In this document: in pieces, positions 1 through 5,545 of the stretch
Numbering within the stretch: the stretch's first letter is position 1
Layout: the number at the start of each line of letters is the position of its first letter
DNA from: an uncultured Lachnospiraceae bacterium
GTDB lineage: Bacteria; Bacillota; Clostridia; Lachnospirales; Lachnospiraceae
Reading direction: 5' to 3'
Assembly (NCBI GenBank): GCA_900554925.1
Contig: USJG01000116.1
Coordinates: forward strand, 1-7,252
Length of the DNA stretch: 7,252 nt
Notes under the pieces: model-generated
What the model saw: the letters and a program-made list of their open reading frames with translations, nothing else
Databases searched by the model: none
Told to the model about the DNA's origin: nothing
Program-made: the position numbers and the translations under genes

Positions 1-121
1 CATCATGGGCAGCCCGCAAAAGAAGTGCGGAATCAACTCCACTTGAAAAAGCCACCGCAACGCTTCCCAGATCACGCAATATCTTCTGCAAATGTTGATA
101 CTTCTGTTCCAAAGTTGTCAT
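1..121 (-). CDS. larE: LarE-type ATP-dependent sacrificial sulfur transferase, N-terminal 40 codons only
   Basis: The visible 40 residues begin MTTLEQKYQHLQKILRDLGS and lead straight into VAVAFSSGVDSALLLRAAHD, a PP-loop pyrophosphatase motif (residues 21-40). A short charged helix followed by an early V-A-F-S-x-G-V-D-S loop is the usual start of LarE. LarE adenylates its pyridinium substrate and donates sulfur during synthesis of the nickel-pincer cofactor used by lactate racemase-type enzymes. The ATG at 119-121 has AAGGA-like purine tracts upstream and begins 32 nt after the stop of the HD-domain gene, so it is probably the last visible member of that transcription unit. The PP-loop reads SSGVDS rather than the common SGGVDS. 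The rest of the gene lies beyond the left edge, so NAD synthetase-like or TtuA-like PP-loop proteins are not strictly excluded. Confidence 0.82.
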   Translation of the reverse strand, partial: MTTLEQKYQHLQKILRDLGSVAVAFSSGVDSALLLRAAHD

Positions 122-153
122 CAGCCTTATATCCTTTCCTTTCCCGTCCATGG

Positions 154-738
154 TCATTGTATATCCATTTCCTCCTGGATCTGTTTTTCACAGGAACGCA
201 TTGCAAGAATGGTCTTTTCAAACAGGTCATTTAACTCCCAGCCCAGATTTTCCGCTCCCTGCCTGATCACATCACGGGAACAGCCTGCCGCAAATTTTTT
301 GTCTTTAAATTTCTTTTTTACACTGGAGGCTTCCATATCCATTACACTTTTGGAGGGGCGCATAAGCGCTGCCGCACCGATAAGGCCGGTAAGCTCGTCC
401 ACCGCAAAAAGCACCTTTTCCATCTCGTGTTCAGGCTTCACATCGCAGCAAAGGCCATAGCCATGAGAGCATACCGTATGAATCATATCCAAAGACGCTC
501 CCCCTTCCCTTAACAGTTCCGGCGCCTTGAGGCAATGCTGCTCAGGATACAATTCAAAATCAATGTCATGCAAAAGCCCGGCAATAGCCCAGTAATCTGC
601 TTCATCACCATATCCCAGTTCATTTGCATACCAGCGCATAACCCCCTCTACCGTAAGGCCATGCTGAATGTGGAAAGGTTCCTTATTATATTTTTTCAGT
701 AAGGCAAGCGCTTCTTCTCTGGTTAAATTATTTTCCAT
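154..738 (-). CDS. HD-domain hydrolase (predicted metal-dependent phosphohydrolase)
   Basis: This 194-residue protein carries an HD-superfamily metal site: His26 in an early helix (PFHIQHGLTVEGVMRWYA), the His57-Asp58 doublet in AIAGLLHDIDFE, further histidines at 68 and 92 (CSHGYG), and a later Asp114 in FAVDELTGLI. That order is what the HD fold uses to bind one or two metal ions. HD proteins of this length hydrolyse phosphate esters such as nucleotides, but no substrate can be read from the sequence. The ATG at 736-738 was chosen because AGAGG lies 7 nt before it; an upstream in-frame start at 825 lacks this and would intrude 65 nt into the DUF3021 gene. The gene begins 22 nt after the DUF3021 stop and ends 32 nt before larE, so it looks co-transcribed. 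The C-terminal 60 residues are charged and helical. Confidence 0.85.
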   Translation of the reverse strand: MENNLTREEALALLKKYNKEPFHIQHGLTVEGVMRWYANELGYGDEADYWAIAGLLHDIDFELYPEQHCLKAPELLREGGASLDMIHTVCSHGYGLCCDVKPEHEMEKVLFAVDELTGLIGAAALMRPSKSVMDMEASSVKKKFKDKKFAAGCSRDVIRQGAENLGWELNDLFEKTILAMRSCEKQIQEEMDIQ

Positions 739-760
739 ATCAGTACCTCTTTCCTGCTTA

Positions 761-1192
761 TCATTCATTGTTTTTCTGATAGATCTTAAGCTGCCGGTTA
801 AACACCATGGCGCTTCTTCTATCATTAAACCACAGGACTACATAAACTGCAACAAAAATCAGAGCAACGCAAAACGCAAGCACTCCTGCCAAAACCGGCG
901 TAAAAGTCATTCCGGCTGCATAATTAGACCCGAAAACCAACCCCTCGATCATAAGCAGATGGAGCAGTCTTCGGAACAAAACCTGCCCTATGCTCAGTTC
1001 CTTTCTGGAATAGTTGATAAGTCCAAACCCTACAGAGAAAAATCCAAACAAGGGCGGCGAAAAAAAGGCGGCATAACTAAGTTCAACCTGTGGAAAAAAC
1101 AACATTCCAACTACTCCTTCCAGTATGGTAATACATGTTGTACACACAAAAAAGGCCATCACAAGTTCAGATAAGCTGCTTTTACCGTTCAT
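761..1192 (-). CDS. DUF3021 family four-helix membrane protein, partner of LytTR regulator
   Basis: This 143-residue integral membrane protein has four predicted transmembrane segments at about residues 9-32, 41-60, 72-95 and 97-122. A charged tail (WFNDRRSAMVFNRQLKIYQK) follows. Size, topology and position directly after a LytTR gene fit DUF3021. The start at 1190-1192 is set by GGAGGTGAAGCTTATG, an ideal ribosome binding site that lies inside the last codons of the LytTR gene, so the two frames overlap by 11 nt and are probably translationally coupled. LytTR genes paired with a small membrane protein are known as LytTR regulatory systems (HdrRM and BrsRM of Streptococcus mutans), in which the membrane partner restrains the regulator. 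That this protein does the same is inferred from the arrangement. It has no enzymatic motif and no signal peptide apart from the first helix. Confidence 0.85.
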   Translation of the reverse strand: MNGKSSLSELVMAFFVCTTCITILEGVVGMLFFPQVELSYAAFFSPPLFGFFSVGFGLINYSRKELSIGQVLFRRLLHLLMIEGLVFGSNYAAGMTFTPVLAGVLAFCVALIFVAVYVVLWFNDRRSAMVFNRQLKIYQKNNE

Positions 1193-1640
1193 AAGCTTCA
1201 CCTCCCATAACGATTTTCCTGATTTTTGGAGCATAGGCTCTGGAAATTATCAGCTTTTCCCCATTTTTCATATGGGCAAAGAAGCGGCCGTTTAAGGCCG
1301 GGGAGATACTGTCAAGAAGCATCAGATTTAAAAGCACTGATTTTGAGCAGCGCACAAAATGACAGTTTTCATAAAGCTGCTCCGCCTCGTAAAGCCGCAT
1401 CCTGATTTCACAAACCTGCTCTCCGGTATATGCAAACACTTTTTCATCCAGCGCTTCAAAATAATATACCTCCTCAAGACAGAAGCGTACCATACGCCTG
1501 TCGTCAGTGATACCGGACAGCTCTGTCCCCTTAAGGGAAGCATAAGCCTTAATATCCTTAATTTCCGGCGTGATCTCCACACATTCAATGATCACCTGTT
1601 CCTTTTCTTTTTCCTTTATTTTTCTGATACTAACCTTCAC
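1182..1640 (-). CDS. LytTR-domain transcriptional regulator without receiver domain
   Basis: The 152-residue protein has a C-terminal LytTR DNA-binding domain at about residues 50-148. Typical features are the strand with VYYFEALDEKVFAYT, the helix plus FVRCSKSVLLNLMLLDSI (the family's F-x-R-x-x-K-S-x-x-x-N-L signature) and the closing GEKLIISRAYAPKIRKIV. The N-terminal 50 residues are too short for a response-regulator receiver and lack its Asp, so it is not controlled by a classical histidine kinase. It starts with GTG at 1638-1640, preceded by GGGAGG with a 6-nt spacer. Its last 11 nt overlap the DUF3021 gene, its likely membrane partner, and its start lies 33 nt after the hydrolase stop. 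Like other LytTR systems it may control its own operon and the hydrolase. The short upstream interval contains an ACAGACTGT inverted repeat (see findings), but no clear promoter. Confidence 0.93.
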   Translation of the reverse strand: MKVSIRKIKEKEKEQVIIECVEITPEIKDIKAYASLKGTELSGITDDRRMVRFCLEEVYYFEALDEKVFAYTGEQVCEIRMRLYEAEQLYENCHFVRCSKSVLLNLMLLDSISPALNGRFFAHMKNGEKLIISRAYAPKIRKIVMGGEAYER

Positions 1641-1673
1641 ACGAATCCTCCCACGCCCTTAAAACAGTCTGTC

Positions 1674-2768
1674 TTAATACTCTGAACGTATATTAAGAGT
1701 TCCCTTTCCCTTAAGATAGTAGTCAAACCACTGAAGGACTACTTCATTTACATTTTCTATACAGGTTTTGGCATCTGCCTTGCCAGTTCCCAGAAGCTTT
1801 GCCAGCACAGGGCAGACTAAAGGCAGATCTGTAAAATTAAGATGTCCGGCGTCCCGAAAAGCAACTGCCCGGTAGCTGACTGCACGTTCTCCCAGATAAA
1901 AGTTCACATACTGCCAGCCGGAAAGCTCCTGTGGCAGCCCGGCAGAACTTCTTTCCATTTCCTCATAAAGCCTTGCACCAAACACATCTAAAACAGGAAC
2001 AGGATAAGGCTCTTCATTATAAATCTCCATGCCATTTTCAAACCCCACATATTCTCCAAGCATGGTTCCCTCCAGGTCAACGACCGCATCAATATCTGTT
2101 CTTTCCCTTCCAAGCTGCACGGAACAAGCACCTCCCATGGAATGGCCAAACAGTCCTATCTTCTCTGGATCAATCAGGGAAAATAAAGCATCCTCCCCCT
2201 CCCTAACCTTATCTAAGATGGTGTCCAGCACAAAGTTTTCATCATCTGTGCGCAGCGCCATCCACTCCATACAGTTTTCATAAATCTGTCTTTCTGTGTC
2301 CGGGTCGTAAGTACCATTTAGCATATACACACTTTTTACAAAATCCATATCCGCATAGGTAGTCTTTCCCTCCACGTTCTTTACAAACATGGCATGATAG
2401 GGATGCCCTATACTTGCCACCACATATCCATTGGAAGCCAGTTCCAGACATGTGGAATAGTTGCTGTCAATGACCCCAAATGCTCCATGAGAAAAAACTA
2501 TCAGCGGATAGCTTCCCTCTTCCTGCGGATACCAGAATTTTACAGTAAGCTCACGGTTTTCTCCGGTATCTGCAAAAGACTCTATCCTGCCTTCATCAAC
2601 CCAAGTAAACTCTTTTGTTTTAACTGTATGGCTGCCTGTGACCCTGGGTGCGTCATAAGGCGGAAACAAAATCACTTTAATAAGTACCGCTGCCAGAATT
2701 ACAATAAACAGAATGATCCCCAATACCTTTATCCATTTACTGAAATTTTTTCCTTTATTAGTATGCAT
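1674..2768 (-). CDS. Membrane-anchored alpha/beta hydrolase, PAF-acetylhydrolase-like
   Basis: This 364-residue protein has one N-terminal membrane helix (about residues 14-35, after a basic KGKNFSKWIK head) and an extracytoplasmic alpha/beta-hydrolase domain. The nucleophile elbow is GLFGHSMGGA (Ser210). VVDLEGTM supplies the likely acid Asp231, and DAGHLNFTDLPL supplies His309. The spacing and the H-x-N-F-x-D context resemble platelet-activating-factor acetylhydrolase. FSHGAFG (residues 92-98) is the probable oxyanion-hole loop. The family cleaves short or oxidised acyl esters, but the substrate here is unknown and could be a lipid, a dienelactone-like ester or a peptide ester. The ATG at 2766-2768 has GGAGGG 7 nt upstream; an in-frame start 12 codons earlier has none. 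The gene follows a terminator, so it probably opens the unit that continues with LytTR, DUF3021, HD and larE. A small hairpin touches its ribosome binding site. Confidence 0.86.
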   Translation of the reverse strand: MHTNKGKNFSKWIKVLGIILFIVILAAVLIKVILFPPYDAPRVTGSHTVKTKEFTWVDEGRIESFADTGENRELTVKFWYPQEEGSYPLIVFSHGAFGVIDSNYSTCLELASNGYVVASIGHPYHAMFVKNVEGKTTYADMDFVKSVYMLNGTYDPDTERQIYENCMEWMALRTDDENFVLDTILDKVREGEDALFSLIDPEKIGLFGHSMGGACSVQLGRERTDIDAVVDLEGTMLGEYVGFENGMEIYNEEPYPVPVLDVFGARLYEEMERSSAGLPQELSGWQYVNFYLGERAVSYRAVAFRDAGHLNFTDLPLVCPVLAKLLGTGKADAKTCIENVNEVVLQWFDYYLKGKGTLNIRSEY

Positions 2769-2779
2769 ATTAAATCCCT

Positions 2780-2796
2780 CCTGATTTTTTATCAGG
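2780..2796 (-). promoter_or_regulatory. Small hairpin touching the hydrolase ribosome binding site
   Basis: On the minus strand CCTGAT and ATCAGG form a perfect 6-bp inverted repeat around an AAAAA loop. The 3' arm shares its last two bases with the GGAGGG Shine-Dalgarno sequence (2776-2781) of the hydrolase gene. It is too short and lacks a T-run in the right place for a terminator. It could modestly influence translation initiation, or be chance. Confidence 0.3.
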
Positions 2797-2868
2797 GAAA
2801 CCATAACATACTTTTCCTTCTTAAAAAACCCAGGGAAGGATTAGTTGCTTTTTATATGGATAAAATGC

Positions 2869-2905
2869 AAAAACCGGCACAAATACCTGTATCTGTGCCG
2901 GCTTT
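2869..2905 (-). terminator. Intrinsic terminator after the FakA-like gene
   Basis: On the minus strand a perfect 8-bp GC-rich stem, CCGGCACA (2901-2894) and TGTGCCGG (2881-2874), encloses a 12-nt loop and is followed at once by five T residues (2873-2869). It begins about 18 nt after the stop codon at 2920. It therefore separates the transporter/FakA-like unit from the hydrolase/LytTR unit. On the plus strand the T-run comes 8 nt after the stem, so any reverse activity would be weaker. Confidence 0.85.
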
Positions 2906-2919
2906 GATCCTTTTTTATT

Positions 2920-3171
2920 TCAGCCCTTTAATCCTCTGGACTGACGATCCATGTCTTCTACTACAATATCGTAAATTTCGCCTAAGGTAGAACAATACTC
3001 CAATACCTTCCATGGCTCATTGGTGTGAAAATGAATTTTGATCAGTTCTTCATCTCCTACCGCCAAAAGACAATCTCCCTTGAAATTTTCGGTAAAATAT
3101 TCGGAAATTGCATCCTCATCCAGGTCTTCGCCTTCTATCAATAATTGGGTGTCATACTTAAACTCTAACAT
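2920..3171 (-). CDS. Small stand-alone protein related to the FakA (DhaK/DegV-partner kinase) middle domain
   Basis: This 83-residue soluble protein corresponds to one internal domain of FakA, the fatty acid kinase that pairs with DegV-like FakB. Recognisable segments are FKYDTQLLIEGEDLDEDA, matching the family's Y-C-T-E-F-x-I start, then GDCLLAVGDEELIKIHFHTN, matching GDSLVVVGDDDLVKVHVHTN, then the V-L-E-Y...GEIYDIVVEDM segment, matching GELVNIKIENM. The N-terminal DhaL kinase domain and the C-terminal domain are absent, so it cannot be a kinase alone. The HxH pair (His47, His49) is kept, but the Cys of YCTE is Asp7 here. AGGA lies 5 nt before the ATG at 3169-3171. The gene starts 41 nt after the NSS transporter stop and ends at a terminator, so the two are likely co-transcribed. 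Similar short ORFs are often labelled 'kinase to dihydroxyacetone kinase', from memory. Whether it is functional or a gene relic is not decidable here. Confidence 0.7.
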   Translation of the reverse strand: MLEFKYDTQLLIEGEDLDEDAISEYFTENFKGDCLLAVGDEELIKIHFHTNEPWKVLEYCSTLGEIYDIVVEDMDRQSRGLKG

Positions 3172-3212
3172 ATCTTTCCTTTTTTCCTTTACTAAAAAGT
3201 TGTTTTTGCCAT

Positions 3213-4565
3213 TTATAAGCTGATCAGGAAAACAATCAGCACAATAATGGGCAGCACATAAGTCATATACCGGCGCATCCAGGAGGCAACTTTAAGGCCC
3301 TTACCCTGGTTCGCTTCGGCCACAAGTTTCTCCCATCCCCATCCATAGCGGCTGGTTGCAAAAACCACATAGATAAGGCTTCCAAGAGGCAGAAGAAGAT
3401 TGCTGACAATAAAATCCTCCAGGTCAAGCACCGTGGAGCCGGCACCTCTTGGCTGAAATCCCGACAGCAGGTTGTAACCAAGAGCACAGGGCATGGATAA
3501 AGCGATCATTAATATTACATTGATACCGCAGGCTTTTTTCCTTGTCCATCCAAATAAATCCATACAACAGGAAATGATATTTTCAAAAACTGCCAGAATC
3601 GTGGAAAAAGCCGCAAAAAACATAAATACAAAAAACAGGCTTCCCCATATTCTCCCCATAGGCATGTGATTAAAAATATTAGGCAGAGTTACGAAAATAA
3701 GGCCTGGCCCGCTGTCCGGACTTACCCCGTAGGCAAAGCAGGCTGGAAAAATAATAAGTCCTGAAACAAAAGCAACAAAAGTATCCAATATTCCTACATT
3801 GACAGCCTCTCCAAGAAGCGCTCTTTCTTTTCCTATGTAGCTTCCAAAGATAGCCATGGCGCCGATTCCCAGACTAAGTGTAAAAAATGACTGTGTCATG
3901 GCTCCCATCAGCACATTCCCGAAGCCTATTTCCATCATCCGGTTAAAATCCGGCAGCAGGTAAAACCGAAGTCCTTCACCTGCCCCCTCTAACAGAATAC
4001 TGTTAATTGCCAGAATCACCATAATTGCCAAAAGTGCCAGCATCATAACCTTAGTGACCTTTTCCAATCCATTTTGCAGTCCCAAGGAGCATATGCCAAA
4101 TCCCAATAAAACAACAATGACCATAAACACTACCATTCCCACCGGATCAGAAAGCATCCCCGCAAACACGTTCTCCACTTTCTGTAAGTCCGCGTTTACG
4201 AAAGTGCCCCCTGCTGTGTAAAAAAAGTAGTGCATCATCCATCCTGTTACGGTAGTGTAAAACATCATAAGGAGATAGTTGCCGGCCATGGCAACATACC
4301 CATGAAGATGCCACTTAGCTCCGGGTTTTTCCAATTCATTATATAGTTTAACCGGACTTTTCCGCGAGGCCCGCCCCAGCGCAAATTCAATAGTCATTAC
4401 AGGAAGCCCTAAAATGATCAGGAAAAACAGATAGAACAGCACAAATGCTCCTCCTCCATACTGCCCTACCATATAGGGAAATTTCCACACATTACCAATG
4501 CCTATGGCACAGCCTGCACTGATCAGAATAAAACCCATCCGGCTTCCCAGACGTTCTCGTTCCAT
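3213..4565 (-). CDS. Sodium-dependent transporter of the NSS (neurotransmitter:sodium symporter) family
   Basis: This 450-residue polytopic membrane protein is the usual length for bacterial NSS proteins with the LeuT fold. TM1 contains SAGCAIGIGNVWKFPY (residues 16-31), the unwound Na+/substrate-binding segment. TM2 ends with MTIEFALGR, TM3 has the substrate-gating Tyr103 in MMFYTTVTGW, and TM6 has SFFTLSLGIGAM around the second unwound site. About eleven helices can be placed (10-32, 40-63, 88-115, 141-161, 168-192, 217-241, 254-279, 305-335, 345-365, 385-404, 431-449), as in MhsT and TnaT-like members rather than the 12 of LeuT. It should import an amino acid or related amine with Na+; the exact substrate is not readable. 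ATG at 4563-4565 has GGAGG upstream. It has its own promoter and leader and is followed by the FakA-like gene. Confidence 0.96.
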   Translation of the reverse strand: MERERLGSRMGFILISAGCAIGIGNVWKFPYMVGQYGGGAFVLFYLFFLIILGLPVMTIEFALGRASRKSPVKLYNELEKPGAKWHLHGYVAMAGNYLLMMFYTTVTGWMMHYFFYTAGGTFVNADLQKVENVFAGMLSDPVGMVVFMVIVVLLGFGICSLGLQNGLEKVTKVMMLALLAIMVILAINSILLEGAGEGLRFYLLPDFNRMMEIGFGNVLMGAMTQSFFTLSLGIGAMAIFGSYIGKERALLGEAVNVGILDTFVAFVSGLIIFPACFAYGVSPDSGPGLIFVTLPNIFNHMPMGRIWGSLFFVFMFFAAFSTILAVFENIISCCMDLFGWTRKKACGINVILMIALSMPCALGYNLLSGFQPRGAGSTVLDLEDFIVSNLLLPLGSLIYVVFATSRYGWGWEKLVAEANQGKGLKVASWMRRYMTYVLPIIVLIVFLISL

Positions 4566-4602
4566 GTTTTCTCCTCCAATATCTCTTTGTTGTTATTTTT
4601 TA

Positions 4603-4637
4603 ATGCTGTAAAGCCTTGCCCGCAGCATCAGCGGACA
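4603..4637 (-). promoter_or_regulatory. Transporter mRNA leader with two mutually exclusive hairpins
   Basis: Within the roughly 75-nt leader upstream of the NSS gene, two stems share bases. Hairpin A pairs TGTCCGC (4637-4631) with GCGGGCA (4623-4617) around a 7-nt loop, including one G-U pair. Hairpin B pairs ATGCTG (4628-4623), which lies in the loop and 3' arm of A, with CAGCAT (4608-4603). Only one can form at a time. No T-run follows hairpin B, so it is not a classical attenuator, and no known riboswitch class was recognised. Confidence 0.3.
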
Positions 4638-4648
4638 GTGCCTTGTAA

Positions 4649-4677
4649 ATTATAACACAACAACTATTTAAAAGAAA
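4649..4677 (-). promoter_or_regulatory. Probable sigma-A promoter of the transporter operon (extended -10)
   Basis: On the minus strand TATAAT (4654-4649) is a perfect -10 box, preceded by TGT to give the extended TGnTATAAT form. With a 17-bp spacer the -35 would be TTTCTT (4677-4672), which is poor, but extended -10 promoters tolerate this. Transcription would start near 4642, leaving a leader of about 75 nt before the NSS start codon. Confidence 0.65.
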
Positions 4678-4688
4678 GTTTAAAAATT

Positions 4689-4763
4689 ATGGACATAAAA
4701 CTCACTCCCTGTACAATGTACGGAAGCTTATCGAAAATGAAAAAAGACAACGGCAAATGGTAA
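4689..4763 (+). pseudogene. Possible remnant of a PadR-family regulator (plus strand)
   Basis: A short plus-strand frame reads MDIKLTPCTMYGSLSKMKKD followed by NGKW and a stop. The core L-T-P-x-T-M-Y-G-S-L-S-K-M-x-K-D matches the recognition-helix and wing region of PadR regulators, typically L-x-P-G-T-L-Y-G-x-L-x-x-L/M-x-K-D-G. The usual Gly is Cys here. No helix 1, no effector domain and no ribosome binding site are present, and later codons fall out of frame. It would therefore be a decayed piece lying between the flavin reductase and NSS genes. An alternative is that the same bases (CCTGTACAATGTACGG, 4708-4723, an imperfect palindrome) are simply a protein-binding site. It is the only unexplained coding-like signal in the 248-nt gap 4566-4813; a chance match cannot be excluded. 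Confidence 0.35.
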
Positions 4764-4813
4764 GGAAGAAATTTTCTAAAAGGCTTCCTAATCAAACCTT
4801 ATGAATATCACTA

Positions 4814-5464
4814 TCAATATTCGATGTAATCCCGTGTCTTTTTTAAAGTGCCAACATAATCATGGGCTGTCCCTTTGAAATTTTCCGGATTGATGGGATG
4901 ATGGATGTTGTAAAGGATTCCCGTTTCTCCTGTTCTTCCAAGATCGCTCTCATCCATATGTCTTTCATCAATATGAACATTGACAATTTCGAGACATATC
5001 AAAACATAGTCGTCACCGTCAGCAATTTCTTTTTCCCACCTGAAGCGACACTCCAGATTCATAAAGCATTCATCAATCAAAGGGGCATTCACCATTTCTG
5101 CTTTGACCGAAGTTAAACCGGCAGTTTTGATTTCATCTATTTCAAAACCGTTGTTTTTACAGGTTGACATACACTTATCATACAAATCAGCAGACATAAA
5201 ATTGATGACAGCTTCACCTGTTTCATGAAGTGTTTGGTATAAATGTCCATATTTGCTGACAGCAGAAACAATGGCAAAGTAACCGCTTTTTCCACCTGTG
5301 AATGTTGTCCAGGACTGCATGCAGGCGTTAGGCTGTCCATTGCTTTTATATGAAGTCATTATATAGAGCGGAGAAGGGACAGAGACGACAAACTCCATCC
5401 AATTAAATCCATACATCTCCATGTTCTTCATCGATTCGGGTAACGTGCTGTACTTCTTTTTCAT
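4814..5464 (-). CDS. Flavin reductase-like FMN-binding split-barrel protein (flavoredoxin type)
   Basis: This 216-residue soluble protein looks like a complete member of the flavin reductase-like/flavoredoxin family. It starts with the expected strand after VVSVPSPLYIMTSYKSNGQP (residues 27-46), followed by NACMQSWTTFTGG, the segment that usually contacts the FMN phosphate and ring (N-x-x-x-x-S/A-x-x). The central AVINFMSADL and the dimerising strands around MNLECRFRWEKEI and VLICLEIVNVHID also fit the family. Such proteins bind FMN and shuttle electrons or reduce flavin with NAD(P)H; the physiological partner is unknown. The ATG at 5462-5464 was chosen because GGAGG lies 5 nt upstream; a GTG four codons earlier overlaps that site. 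It begins 2 nt after the stop of a 22-codon upstream frame, so translation may be coupled. No convincing terminator follows. Confidence 0.92.
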   Translation of the reverse strand: MKKKYSTLPESMKNMEMYGFNWMEFVVSVPSPLYIMTSYKSNGQPNACMQSWTTFTGGKSGYFAIVSAVSKYGHLYQTLHETGEAVINFMSADLYDKCMSTCKNNGFEIDEIKTAGLTSVKAEMVNAPLIDECFMNLECRFRWEKEIADGDDYVLICLEIVNVHIDERHMDESDLGRTGETGILYNIHHPINPENFKGTAHDYVGTLKKTRDYIEY

Positions 5465-5466
5465 AT

Positions 5467-5535
5467 TTACCTCCACAAATTGGATTTAGTGAGAATAGTC
5501 TTGGTACCCACTTTATTTATGATAATATCGTCCAT
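5467..5535 (-). pseudogene. Truncated N-terminus of a radical SAM protein (mobile-pair/SPL-like), now a 22-codon ORF
   Basis: Directly after the GNAT stop, AGGAG with a 5-nt spacer introduces an ATG (5533-5535) and a frame reading MDDIIINKVGTKTILTKSNL, then WR and a stop. The TKTILTKSNL stretch matches my memory of the start of radical SAM proteins, including the 'radical SAM mobile pair' type, which continue L-P-x-x-D-Y-S-V-N-P-Y-x-G-C-x-H-x-C-x-Y-C. Here the frame ends before any cluster-binding cysteine, at about 5476, and the following TGGAGG is the ribosome binding site of the flavin reductase. The simplest reading is a deletion or insertion junction that removed the rest of the gene. 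The remaining ORF could still be translated as a leader peptide coupled to the reductase. The identification depends on about ten residues. Confidence 0.5.
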
Positions 5536-5545
5536 AGCAGCTCCT

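Noticed and set aside
739..825. A longer start for the HD-domain protein (29 extra residues)
   Set aside because: The extension has no ribosome binding site, overlaps the DUF3021 coding end, and the internal ATG at 736-738 has AGAGG at good spacing.
668..1174. A 168-codon open frame on the plus strand
   Set aside because: It is antisense to the HD and DUF3021 genes, lacks a ribosome binding site and reads as low-complexity Lys/Ser/Gln-rich sequence.
2394..2990. A 198-codon open frame on the plus strand
   Set aside because: It lies antisense to the N-terminal half of the well-supported hydrolase gene and across the terminator, has no family resemblance and is a mirror of the real gene.
4700..4735. 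A MerR-type promoter on the plus strand (CTCCCTGTACAATGTACGG between would-be -35 and -10)
   Set aside because: The expected TTGACA is AACTCA and no TATAAT-like box follows at 19-20 bp; no plus-strand gene is downstream. The PadR-remnant reading explains the bases better.
4763..4789. Possible terminator after the flavin reductase gene (AGGAAG/CTTCCT stem)
   Set aside because: The stem is only 6 bp with a 15-nt loop, and no T-run follows directly on the minus strand; the nearest one is about 15 nt away.
4566..4813. Search for a small RNA, tRNA or complete small gene in the longest gap
   Set aside because: Nothing beyond the promoter, leader hairpins and the PadR-like fragment could be supported.
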